Shown here piece by piece: positions 45,614-54,091 of a stretch of 64,000 nucleotides of DNA (position 1 is its first letter; each line of letters opens with the position of its first letter). Below the pieces are notes generated by a model. The model was not told the origin of the DNA and did no database searches. It saw only the letters and a list, made by a program, of their open reading frames with translations. The position numbers and the translations under genes were made by a program. This stretch comes from an uncultured Dorea sp. GTDB lineage: Bacteria > Bacillota > Clostridia > Lachnospirales > Lachnospiraceae. The DNA is taken from positions 4,105 through 68,104 of the forward strand of contig URTM01000014.1 in the NCBI GenBank assembly GCA_900550865.1, read 5' to 3'.

Positions 45614-46543
45614 TTATTTGATCACCGTACCGGTCTTTCCTTTGACTGCATCATTCAGCTTGTCAAAAGATGTGATCAGTGCACTTCTTCCTTCTCTCTT
45701 TTCGAGGAATTCTACAGCTGCTCTGAACTTCGGATACATGTTATATTTTCCGAAATGTCCTTCTTCCATATAAGCTTTTGCCTGATCAACACTGATCTCT
45801 CCCAGTTCTTCTTCTTCTGGTCTGTCCATATTGATCTTAACCTTTTCAACACTTGTCAGAATAATCAGTTCATCCGCATCTGTCTCTTCTGCCATCTTTC
45901 CGGCTGTCAGGTCTTTTTCGATTACCGCACTTGCACCTTTCAGACGGTGATCCTGCTCTAATACCGGAATACCGCCGCCTCCGCAGGCAATAACAACCTG
46001 ATCTGCATCCAGCAGTGCTTTGATCGCATCGATCTCTACGATGCTGACCGGATTCGGAGCTGATACGATACGGCGGAATCCCTTGCCAGGTTCTTCTACA
46101 ACATAGTTCCCTTTCTTGCGTTCTGCATTTGCCTCTTCTACATCCATATAACGGCCGAGTACCTTGGTCGGTGTATAGAATGCTTCATCATATGGATCAA
46201 CAATCACCTGTGTCAGGATCGTGCTGACCGTTCTGTAGATTCCGCGGTCCATCAGTTCTTCACGGATCGCATTCTGAAGGTCATATCCAATATATCCCTG
46301 ACTCATTGCAGAACATACAGACATTGGTGCTGCTGTATAATCTTCATGCTGTTTTGCGAATTCATTCATTGCTGTATGGATCATCCCAACCTGAGGTGCA
46401 TTACTGTGTGTGATCGCAACCTGATATCCCTTTTCGATCAGATCACCGATTACTTTTGCTGTCTTCTTTACTGCCTCTTTCTGCTCTGGTAATGTCGTAC
46501 CAAGTGCTCTGTGTCCTAATGCAACTACAACTCTTTTTTTCAT
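45614..46543 (-). CDS. arcC: Carbamate kinase
   Basis: Amino acid kinase family enzyme (309 aa) that makes ATP from carbamoyl phosphate. It has the N-terminal phosphate loop (VALGHRALGTTLPEQ), CGGGGIPV, and LTSVEKVKIN near the nucleotide site. The usual GGNAL loop reads GHRAL here, as in several clostridial members. No arginine deiminase or ornithine/putrescine carbamoyltransferase is adjacent, so the carbamoyl phosphate source is not visible. GAGG precedes the ATG. Confidence 0.9.
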   Translation of the reverse strand: MKKRVVVALGHRALGTTLPEQKEAVKKTAKVIGDLIEKGYQVAITHSNAPQVGMIHTAMNEFAKQHEDYTAAPMSVCSAMSQGYIGYDLQNAIREELMDRGIYRTVSTILTQVIVDPYDEAFYTPTKVLGRYMDVEEANAERKKGNYVVEEPGKGFRRIVSAPNPVSIVEIDAIKALLDADQVVIACGGGGIPVLEQDHRLKGASAVIEKDLTAGKMAEETDADELIILTSVEKVKINMDRPEEEELGEISVDQAKAYMEEGHFGKYNMYPKFRAAVEFLEKREGRSALITSFDKLNDAVKGKTGTVIK

Positions 46544-46674
46544 AATCTATACCTCTGCTTTTCTAGTATTTTTCTACGAAATAATATAAGAAAATTATAG
46601 TATTTTTGCTTATAAAATGCAATATTTTTTCTCTCTATTCCGCAATCGTTCTGTCATTGAATATATTTTTCTGA

Positions 46675-47304
46675 TTATAATCTTTCAAAATCCATATCCT
46701 GCAGTTCTGCAAATGACTGAATCGACGGATATTCGCCTTCCACTTCGCCAAATCCATATGTCGCAAAGATCATCGGTACTCCTGCTTTCTTACACGCATT
46801 GGCATCTCCCTGCGTGTCTCCTATATACACTGCTTCATCCAGTCCGTTTCTTTCCATAATGATGCGGATATTTTCCCCTTTTAATCTGCCTGTATAAGCA
46901 GGGCAGGTGAAATCTTTGAAATACTCACCCAGTCCGGAATTCTTAAGAAATGCTTCAATATATCCATCCTGACAGTTACTTACTATATACAATGGATATT
47001 TTTCGCTCAGTGCCTTTATCGTCTCCGGTACGCCATCGTAGATCACACACGGGCCAACCGCTACCAGTTCATTTTCATATACCATCATCTTGCCCAGAAG
47101 TTCCATTCTCTCTTTTTCCGGCAGTTCCGGGAAGAGGCTTTCTGCTATCGCTTCCATCGGCTTACCGAATTCTTTCTGCAGTCCTTCCACCGTTAAGATC
47201 TCATGACCTTCCCATTCTTCCTGCAATACTTTATTCCATGCAATCGCGACTTCCTTTGTCGAATCCCATAAAGTTCCGTCTACGTCAAATATAATTCCCT
47301 TCAT
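46675..47304 (-). CDS. HAD-superfamily phosphatase, phosphoglycolate phosphatase-like
   Basis: A 209-aa HAD hydrolase: nucleophile motif DVDGTLWDS, motif II IVSNCQ and motif IV YIGDTQGDANACKKAG, with a helical cap between. Substrate not predictable. GGAGG precedes the ATG. Divergent from dapB across a 320-base gap. Confidence 0.88.
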   Translation of the reverse strand: MKGIIFDVDGTLWDSTKEVAIAWNKVLQEEWEGHEILTVEGLQKEFGKPMEAIAESLFPELPEKERMELLGKMMVYENELVAVGPCVIYDGVPETIKALSEKYPLYIVSNCQDGYIEAFLKNSGLGEYFKDFTCPAYTGRLKGENIRIIMERNGLDEAVYIGDTQGDANACKKAGVPMIFATYGFGEVEGEYPSIQSFAELQDMDFERL

Positions 47305-47624
47305 TTGTGCCTCCGTTATCTGTTCTTTTTAATAATCGCTTTTTCAAGATTATTTTTATGTTTGTTTTTTTAGTATACTATTTTCATGTCTTTCCTACAA
47401 GAGCCGACTCTTACGAATCCCGGATCTCTATCTTTTTCCATGTATACACATCAACCATCGGCTCCCCTCCCGAATTCTTCTCTATTTATGTGAAATTTCC
47501 TTCTATTTTCAGATTTCTTCATATCCACAAGATAATCGTTGTGTTATACTGGTCTTAGTTTATAGTAATCCTGAATCCAGCCATATAATAATACGATCGG
47601 ATTACGAAAGGAGAATAGTTATTT
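47305..47624. other. Intergenic region between the HAD gene and dapB
   Basis: AT-rich divergent spacer of 320 bases. A possible dapB -10 (TATACT) is near 47543, GAGCCGA/TCGGCTC arms lie about 60 bases apart, and one GTATAC-centred palindrome is present. No convincing gene or riboswitch seen. Confidence 0.5.
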
Positions 47625-48422
47625 ATGAAAGTTATTGTAATCGGACCAAGGGGAAAAATGGGAAAATTAATCACACAGGTGGCTGCCAGTCGTGACGATA
47701 TGGAACTCGTCGCCGGAATAGCACCAAAAGGACGCGACTATGTAGGAAAGGATCTTGGAACCGTCGCAATGACAGGCTCTGAACTTGGAGTACCTGTAAC
47801 AGATGATCTGGAAAGCGTGATCGACTCCTGTGATGTCATCATTGATTTTTCAACAAAAGAAATGGCTATGGAAGTCCTGAATCTTGCCATTGCACATAAG
47901 AAAGCACTGGTATGCGGTTCTACCGGATTCTCTGCCGACGAGATGAAACGATTTGAGGATGCTGGAAAGCAGATTCCGATGCTTTATGCCGCCAATACTT
48001 CCAAACTTGTCAATATTATGAACACGCTTCTGGAACTTGTAACTACAACGTTAAAAGATGAGATCGATATCGAGATTCTGGAAATGCATGATCATTGGAA
48101 GAAAGATGCTCCAAGTGGTACTTCCAAAGAAATGGGTGAGATCATGGCACATGCTCTTGGCAAAGAACTAAGCGACATCGCGGTCTATGGACGCGAGGGC
48201 GAATCTCCTCGTGAACCTGGAACGATCGGTTATCATTCTCTCCGTGCAGGTAATATTCCAAGCAGCCATACGGTATTCTTCGGAGGCATGGGAGAACGAC
48301 TTGAAATCACACATCATTCCTATAACTGGGAATGCTTTGCAAGAGGCGCCTGCGACTGTGCAGCTTATCTTGATGGAAAAGATCCTGGATTCTATTCTAT
48401 TAAAGATGTACTTGGGCTTTAA
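47625..48422 (+). CDS. dapB: 4-hydroxy-tetrahydrodipicolinate reductase
   Basis: NAD(P)H-dependent reductase (265 aa) of the lysine/diaminopimelate pathway. N-terminal nucleotide loop GPRGKMGKL, central GSTGF and the catalytic segment HDHWKKDAPSGTS. AAAGGAG precedes the ATG. Not clustered with dapA or lysA here. It has its own terminator-like hairpin downstream. Lysine economy also involves the riboswitch-controlled transporter at 20350. Confidence 0.93.
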   Translation: MKVIVIGPRGKMGKLITQVAASRDDMELVAGIAPKGRDYVGKDLGTVAMTGSELGVPVTDDLESVIDSCDVIIDFSTKEMAMEVLNLAIAHKKALVCGSTGFSADEMKRFEDAGKQIPMLYAANTSKLVNIMNTLLELVTTTLKDEIDIEILEMHDHWKKDAPSGTSKEMGEIMAHALGKELSDIAVYGREGESPREPGTIGYHSLRAGNIPSSHTVFFGGMGERLEITHHSYNWECFARGACDCAAYLDGKDPGFYSIKDVLGL

Positions 48423-48439
48423 TACTTTTGTATACACAA

Positions 48440-48467
48440 AGCGGCTTCACCATTCGGTGAAGCCGCT
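48440..48467 (+). terminator. Terminator-like hairpin after dapB
   Basis: Perfect 12-bp stem AGCGGCTTCACC/GGTGAAGCCGCT, ATTC loop; only a weak T-rich tail (CTATTAAT). Confidence 0.65.
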
Positions 48468-48523
48468 CTATTAATCTCCTTACTGCACACAGCTCTGCCA
48501 ATTACAGTTTTCAGATTCAGATA

Positions 48524-48832
48524 TTATCCAACAAGTCCCTCAACTTCTTCTTTAGACATCACACCCATGTCTCTTTTCGCAACTTCTCCGTCCTTAAATA
48601 CAAGGAATGTCGGAATGGACATTACACGGTACTGTCTTGCAAGTTCCGGTTCCTGATCTACATCAAGCTTGCATACTTTGATGTCTGTACGCTCTTCTGC
48701 GATCTCTTCCACCAGTGGTCCCATTGTCTGGCATGGTCCGCACCATGTTGCCCAGAAATCAACCAGTACCGGTACTTTTGATTCTAATACTTCTTCCTTA
48801 AAGTTATCTTTTGACAAATGTACAATTGCCAT
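48524..48832 (-). CDS. Thioredoxin, canonical
   Basis: Thioredoxin of 102 aa with the standard active site FWATWCGPC and cis-Pro SIPTF. General cytosolic disulfide reductant, distinct from the GCVPC thioredoxin in the grd operon. AGAGGAAAT precedes the ATG. Convergent with dapB. Confidence 0.94.
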   Translation of the reverse strand: MAIVHLSKDNFKEEVLESKVPVLVDFWATWCGPCQTMGPLVEEIAEERTDIKVCKLDVDQEPELARQYRVMSIPTFLVFKDGEVAKRDMGVMSKEEVEGLVG

Positions 48833-48938
48833 ATCTATTTCCTCTCTTTCGTAATGACTGTTATCATGTAACTACATGCTTATTATAACCGATTCCCCAA
48901 AGTTATCCATATATATTCTATAAAATATTCTGAAAAAA

Positions 48939-49850
48939 TTATTCAACAATGATTTTATAGGTTGCTTCAAATTCCGCTCCCGCTTCCAGTGTATTTTCCC
49001 AGTCTCTGTCTTTTAATTCTCCGTCAAATATCTCACTGTCGCAGCGTCCGTACCATGGTTCAATGCATACAAACGGAGCCTGCTTTTTCGGAGGTGACCA
49101 GATGCCTGCTAACGGCGCATCAAATTCTACTGCCAGATATTCCTTCTTCTGTGGATCCATAAGTGTTACTCTCTGAATCTGGTGGTCTTCGATCACCAAT
49201 GCATCTCCATCAAACAGATGTTCATCGATCGAGAGACATCCGTCTGCCAGCTTATATTCCTTCTTCTGCGTTGTAACGACGCCACCTTCTCCGAATACGG
49301 TATTCACCAGTGCTTCCGGTGCATTTCCCAGTCCGTCACGGAAGCCTAAGTAATATTCCGACTGCTTCTCACCTTCATGAATCGGACAAAAGAATGCAGG
49401 ATGTGCACCAATCGCAAAATGCATCTGTGTATTATTTATGTTCTTAACTTTCCACATTACACTGACCGAAGCATCTTCCAGTCTGTATCCAATCTCCAGA
49501 TGAAAGTGAAATGGATATACCTTATACGTCTCTTCTGTATCTTCCAGTGCAAACCATACTTCATCTGCACTCTGGCTTACCAGTGAAAACTCCATGTCTC
49601 TGGCAAATCCATGCTGGTTCATCGGATATTCTTTCCCCTCATGTCTGTAAACTTTATTCTTTACTCCTCCTACAAATGGGAATAATACCGGTGATGTACG
49701 TCCCCAGTATTTCGTATCTGCATTCCAGAGGTATTCCTGTCCTGTTGCTTTCTTTTTCAATGACCGGAGTTCCGCTCCGTGATAATTTACGATAACTTCG
49801 ATCTGATCATTTTCCATTTTAATCTGTTCTTGTTCTATATTTTTCTGCAT
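48939..49850 (-). CDS. Aldose 1-epimerase family protein (LacX/YeaD-like)
   Basis: A galactose-mutarotase-fold protein (303 aa from ATG 49850). Conserved sites include NQHGFARDMEF, the His in FAIGAHPAFFCP and the Glu in CIEPWYGRCDS. It resembles the LacX branch, which acts on hexoses or hexose phosphates of unknown identity. The frame extends to ATG 49880; ATG 49850 has AAAGGTG about 13 bases upstream, and the true start is uncertain between the two. No sugar operon nearby. Confidence 0.85.
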   Translation of the reverse strand: MQKNIEQEQIKMENDQIEVIVNYHGAELRSLKKKATGQEYLWNADTKYWGRTSPVLFPFVGGVKNKVYRHEGKEYPMNQHGFARDMEFSLVSQSADEVWFALEDTEETYKVYPFHFHLEIGYRLEDASVSVMWKVKNINNTQMHFAIGAHPAFFCPIHEGEKQSEYYLGFRDGLGNAPEALVNTVFGEGGVVTTQKKEYKLADGCLSIDEHLFDGDALVIEDHQIQRVTLMDPQKKEYLAVEFDAPLAGIWSPPKKQAPFVCIEPWYGRCDSEIFDGELKDRDWENTLEAGAEFEATYKIIVE

Positions 49851-49924
49851 ATTCTGATTCTCACCTTTCTCCACTTTCATTTTTATTTTTGTTTCTTATT
49901 TTCTATTTCTTATTTCTATCTTTT

Positions 49925-50401
49925 TTATTTCTTTATCTCTTTTCCGTTCAATACAGCCGATACCAGACCGTCATGTCCGTCATAGATCAGCTTCAGGGAA
50001 AAGAACGGCACTTTCTCTACCAGCAGCCGGAGGAATATCTTGTCCCCTTCCCAGATGTTCAGTGATTCAATCTTATCGATATCCACCCATTCCAGTTCTC
50101 CTTCGTCACATGCAATCGGTTCTCCTTCGAATTCATCTGCAGTGAATAAATGCATGTATTCCGTCACACCATTTCCAGATACAAATGTAACGATTCCGCA
50201 GAACCGATAAGAAGTCAATGTATATCCTGTTTCTTCTTTTACTTCCCTTACAATGCATTCTTCCGGGCTTTCATCCGCCTCAAAATGTCCGCCGACACCG
50301 ATCCATTTATCCTTATTCACATCATTCTTCTTCACGGTCCGGTGAAGCATCAGATATTTTCCATCTTTTTCTATATAACATAATGTACTGAGTCCTGTCA
50401 C
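49925..50401 (-). CDS. Nudix hydrolase, MutT/8-oxo-dGTP diphosphatase-like
   Basis: A 158-aa Nudix protein. The Nudix box GGHFEADESPEECIVREVKEETG is intact, with REVKEE as metal ligands. GTG 50401 has GGAG 6 bases upstream and gives the family N-terminus TGLSTLCYIEKDGKYLMLHR; an in-frame ATG at 50428 is the alternative. Likely hydrolyses damaged nucleotides, but substrate is not certain. Confidence 0.87.
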   Translation of the reverse strand: MTGLSTLCYIEKDGKYLMLHRTVKKNDVNKDKWIGVGGHFEADESPEECIVREVKEETGYTLTSYRFCGIVTFVSGNGVTEYMHLFTADEFEGEPIACDEGELEWVDIDKIESLNIWEGDKIFLRLLVEKVPFFSLKLIYDGHDGLVSAVLNGKEIKK

Positions 50402-50600
50402 ACTTTTCTCCTTTCTCTTACATATCATCCATTTCAGCCTTTCCTCTATACTCTGCCATCTACGTTTTTTTCATCATCATGATTTTGTAAATATGCAATG
50501 CTCCGAATATCTGCCTTTATTTTCTTACATGGATTATGATATGATAGATATCTACAATTATATGTATCATCATTATACGCTATACTACAGGAGAATTGCA

Positions 50601-51503
50601 ATGAACCGTACGATAGAATACACAATTACAGAGGAAGACAACGGCCTTCGCATTGAACAGTTTTTAAGACGCAAAGGATATTCCGGACAGAATCTTGCTG
50701 AGATCAAGCGCATGCCCAAAAGTATTCTTGTCAATGGCGTGCATTATTATATGCGCCAGACACTGACCTCCGGAGATATTCTTCAGGTTATCATCTGCGA
50801 GACAAAATGTTCCGAGAAGATCCCGCCTGTTGAGATTCCACTGGATATCATTTATGAAGACGAGGACATTATCGTGATCAACAAGCCTGCCGGCATGCCG
50901 ATCCATCCGTCCATGAATAATTATTATAATTCACTTGCCAATGCACTCGCATGGTATTATCAGGAACATGGAAAACCTTTCATCTTCCGATGCTGCAACC
51001 GTCTGGACCGGGACACTTCCGGACTGACTGTCGTCTCCAAACATCTGGTCAGTGGAAGTATCCTTTCAACGATGACCAAGAACCGTGAAGTGCACCGGGA
51101 ATATCTTGCCGTAGTAAAAGGAAGTGTCACCCCTCCGGCCGGAACAATCTGTGCTCCGCTTGCCAGAAAAGAAGGCACCATCATCGAACGCACGGTTGAT
51201 TTTGAACACGGTGAGGAAGCCATCACTCATTACCAGCTTGTAAAAGAAGCCAACGGACACAGCCTGGTCTCTCTGAAGCTTGAAACCGGCCGGACACATC
51301 AGATCCGTATCCACATGAAATATCTTGGTTTCCCGCTGATCGGGGATTACCTGTATAATCCGGATATGGAACACATGACCAGACAGGCACTGCACTCTCA
51401 TCATATGGAATTCGCACATCCGATCACAGGAGAATGGATGTCATTTACGGCACCACTGCCTGCCGATATGGCAAACGTATTAGAGAATACTTCTGACACA
51501 TAG
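50601..51503 (+). CDS. RluA-family rRNA/tRNA pseudouridine synthase
   Basis: A 300-aa protein: N-terminal S4 RNA-binding domain (RIEQFLRRKGYSGQNLAEIK) and a pseudouridine synthase domain with the catalytic motif RLDRDTSG, plus TGRTHQIRIHMKYLG. The residue before RLD is Asn rather than the usual His. ATG 50601 follows CAGGAGAATTGCA; the frame is open to 50493, upstream of which no ribosome binding site is seen. The exact U target is unknown (RluC/D-like). Confidence 0.9.
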   Translation: MNRTIEYTITEEDNGLRIEQFLRRKGYSGQNLAEIKRMPKSILVNGVHYYMRQTLTSGDILQVIICETKCSEKIPPVEIPLDIIYEDEDIIVINKPAGMPIHPSMNNYYNSLANALAWYYQEHGKPFIFRCCNRLDRDTSGLTVVSKHLVSGSILSTMTKNREVHREYLAVVKGSVTPPAGTICAPLARKEGTIIERTVDFEHGEEAITHYQLVKEANGHSLVSLKLETGRTHQIRIHMKYLGFPLIGDYLYNPDMEHMTRQALHSHHMEFAHPITGEWMSFTAPLPADMANVLENTSDT

Positions 51504-51529
51504 TCTCTTTCATACACATGGCAATAACC

Positions 51530-51587
51530 AAAAGAGCAATATACTATACCATACTGACATTTTCATGGTATAGCATACTGCTCTTTT
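51530..51587. terminator. Bidirectional terminator between the rluA-like gene and AGCS symporter
   Basis: Long imperfect stem starting AAAAGAGCA (51530) and ending TGCTCTTTT (51587), with T-runs on both strands between convergent genes. Confidence 0.8.
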
Positions 51588-51592
51588 ATCAT

Positions 51593-52978
51593 TTATTTTT
51601 TCGATTCTTCATATATCTTCAATTCATCCAGTGCCTGTCCTCCCATCAGATACAATGCACCGATATTGAAGATTGTCATCAGTCCGATTCCGACATCTCC
51701 CAGGTCCCATACAAATGTATATGTTGCAATTCCACCAATGAACAGCATCACCAGCGCAAGCACTTTATACGCCGTCTGCCAGCACCATTTATCCCCGAAC
51801 AGATATGCCACATTGCACCTTGCATAGAACAGGATTCCCAGAAATGTAGAAAAACTGAACAGGAATAAGGTTACTGCAATGAAAATCACGCCAAATTCTC
51901 CCAGATGATACTTCATCGCCGTCTGTAAAAGGTCCATTCCTTCTTTTCCTGCCACCAGTTTTTCCGGTGCAAGCAGCATGATCATGGCCGTGCAGCTACA
52001 GATCACGATCGTATCTACAAATACTCCAAGAGCCTGCGTAAGTCCGGCTTTTACCGGTCTGTCACATTCTGCTGCCGCTGCCGCACATGGTGCAGAACCA
52101 GAACCGGCTTCATTCGAGAACAGACCACGCTTTACTCCATTCATCAGCACTGCTCCGAATCCTCCGGCAGCTGCCTGACGGATTCCGAATGCCTCCTGGA
52201 AAATCCTTACAAATACTCCCGGAAGACTTCCGATATTCGTTACGATAATAAAGATTGTTATGCAGAAATAACATACAGCCATAAACGGAACCATCATATC
52301 CAATACCTTCACTGTCGCATTCTTTCGAAGTACAATGATTGCCGCCAGGATTACAAGTACAATCGTTGTATAAAGCGGTGGAACAGAAAACGCATTTTCA
52401 AAAGAAGCCGCTACCGAATTGCTGATTACCTGACTGATTCCACACCAGCAAATCAGACCGGAGATTGCAAATAACACCGATACCAGTACATGTTTTTTCT
52501 TTTTCCTTGTCCTGCCTTCTACATAATCATGGATATAATATGCCGGTCCTCCGCGAAATCCTCCATACAGTGGATCTTTTTCCTTATGGATCTGTGCAAG
52601 CGTTGCCTCTACAAATGCCGTCGAAGAACCGATCAGTGCCGTCACCCACATCCAGAATATGGCTCCCGCACCTCCAGCTGATACCGCCGCAACTACACCG
52701 ACCAGATTGCCCATGCCGACACGGGTTGCCGTCGATACGATCAGCGTCTGGAACGTAGACAGACTGTTCTTGTCATCCTTTTTCCCTGTCAGTGCCGCTA
52801 CCATATCCGGGAACAACCGGATAGGAAGCATCCTTGTTCGAACCGTAAAGTAGATTCCCGCCGGAATCAGCAGTATGATCAGCAGTGAAATACCGACACT
52901 TCCACTTCCCGGAAGCGGGATCTGAAATAAATCTCCCCACAAAAAACTATATACTCGTTCTATCAAATTCGCTATCAT
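51593..52978 (-). CDS. AGCS-family sodium:alanine symporter, second copy
   Basis: A 461-aa membrane symporter of the alanine/glycine:cation family. Signatures: RVGMGNLVGVVAAV, WMWVTALIGSSTAFVEA and NEAGSGSAPCAAAAAE. Clearly different from the copy at 12232, so probably different substrate preference or regulation. The gene starts about 24 bases downstream of a strong palindromic hairpin (53002-53036). Confidence 0.9.
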   Translation of the reverse strand: MIANLIERVYSFLWGDLFQIPLPGSGSVGISLLIILLIPAGIYFTVRTRMLPIRLFPDMVAALTGKKDDKNSLSTFQTLIVSTATRVGMGNLVGVVAAVSAGGAGAIFWMWVTALIGSSTAFVEATLAQIHKEKDPLYGGFRGGPAYYIHDYVEGRTRKKKKHVLVSVLFAISGLICWCGISQVISNSVAASFENAFSVPPLYTTIVLVILAAIIVLRKNATVKVLDMMVPFMAVCYFCITIFIIVTNIGSLPGVFVRIFQEAFGIRQAAAGGFGAVLMNGVKRGLFSNEAGSGSAPCAAAAAECDRPVKAGLTQALGVFVDTIVICSCTAMIMLLAPEKLVAGKEGMDLLQTAMKYHLGEFGVIFIAVTLFLFSFSTFLGILFYARCNVAYLFGDKWCWQTAYKVLALVMLFIGGIATYTFVWDLGDVGIGLMTIFNIGALYLMGGQALDELKIYEESKK

Positions 52979-53001
52979 AGTATGAATGTCCTTTCAAAAT
53001 C

Positions 53002-53036
53002 TCAGGACTTTAAAGCACTACACTTTAAAGTCCTGA
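53002..53036. repeat. Perfect 14-bp inverted repeat in the AGCS leader
   Basis: TCAGGACTTTAAAG and CTTTAAAGTCCTGA flank a 7-base loop, just upstream of the AGCS symporter ribosome binding site. There is no strong T-run, so it could be an operator, a leader hairpin or a weak terminator for the upstream RelA/SpoT-domain gene. Confidence 0.55.
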
Positions 53037-53076
53037 ACTATATCATACTATATTCTGTTATACATTGCAATCCTCT

Positions 53077-54066
53077 CTAATCAATCAGATCATTCTGGAA
53101 TCTGGATAAGTGTTCGTAAGGCAGGATCAGACGTCCGCGGTAAAGTCCGCATCCGTCATTGATCAGACTGTTATTCACCGCCGAAAACATATTGACATCC
53201 AGATCTGCCAAATCCAGATTCAGCAGCTTTATTCCCCGTTCATAGGCCTCATCAAAATACAGGCATTCACCCTCCGGAATTGCATCTCTTCTTGCCCGCT
53301 CATGCTCCTGTTCTTTCTCATAACCAACATGATTAGCCGTACCGATCTCTGCTATATCATCCATCATTTTTGTCCGAAGCTGTACCTCCATATAACATCT
53401 GGAGCTGTTATCATAAAATGTAATATGCAAAGACTGATAATTATTCGAACTGTGACTGCAGATATAATCGCGGTAATATGGTTTCACTGATTCATTCAGA
53501 AGCGGTGATGTACTCTCCTTGATTCCCATGGCAGGTTCCGCACTGAATCCCTGCTCTTCCAGGAATCCCGGAAGGACATTCGCGATCTGATACAGATACT
53601 TCCGTTCCTGTTCTTCTCTGTCCTCTTCACTGTTCAGGTGACATCTTGGAACAGAAATGATAATTCTATAAGCAATTAAATCTCTAAAGCAACTCAATCG
53701 TTTCTTAAGTTCTGCTATACTCGGATATTTTCCATGTTCTTCATAATAATCATAGATGAATTCCACAACATATCCATTAAATTTTTCCTCCGCACGTATC
53801 AGCGATTTGATCCTTCCCTTGAATGTAAATGCCATAAATGGATATTCTTTCGCCATATATTTATAAAATTCTCTCATTTTCTGAGACTGCGCCGTCAGGA
53901 AATCATTATGTTCCAGTAATTCCTGAACCTGAAGAAGAAAATTACAGTGGATCATATCAATCTCATTTCCTGTTCTTTTCGCATCTTTTCTCAGATCCTT
54001 AATATAATTGTGAAGAATCCGGAGTACGGTATCTCCGGAATACAGATAGTCATTTAATAATACCAT
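53077..54066 (-). CDS. RelA/SpoT-domain protein (putative (p)ppGpp synthetase)
   Basis: A 329-aa protein carrying a RelA/SpoT nucleotidyltransferase domain between about 60 and 250. Visible elements are FKGRIKSLIRAEEKFNGY, FRDLIAYRIIIS, NNYQSLHITF and YMEVQLRTKMMDDIAEIGTANHVGY. It has no HD hydrolase, TGS or ACT domains and an unusual long N-terminal helical part. ATG 54066 has GGAAGG 8 bases upstream; GTG 54075 is also in frame. It lies 25 bases downstream of the GGDEF/kinase hybrid, so they are probably cotranscribed. Alarmone synthesis is inferred from the domain. Confidence 0.82.
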   Translation of the reverse strand: MVLLNDYLYSGDTVLRILHNYIKDLRKDAKRTGNEIDMIHCNFLLQVQELLEHNDFLTAQSQKMREFYKYMAKEYPFMAFTFKGRIKSLIRAEEKFNGYVVEFIYDYYEEHGKYPSIAELKKRLSCFRDLIAYRIIISVPRCHLNSEEDREEQERKYLYQIANVLPGFLEEQGFSAEPAMGIKESTSPLLNESVKPYYRDYICSHSSNNYQSLHITFYDNSSRCYMEVQLRTKMMDDIAEIGTANHVGYEKEQEHERARRDAIPEGECLYFDEAYERGIKLLNLDLADLDVNMFSAVNNSLINDGCGLYRGRLILPYEHLSRFQNDLID

Positions 54067-54091
54067 CTCTGTCACCTTCCTCTTTTGTTTC

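Noticed and set aside
48425..48437. GTATAC palindrome after dapB as a GntR operator
   Set aside because: Centre is offset, it lies downstream of the gene with no promoter, and it only partly matches the operator at 38904.
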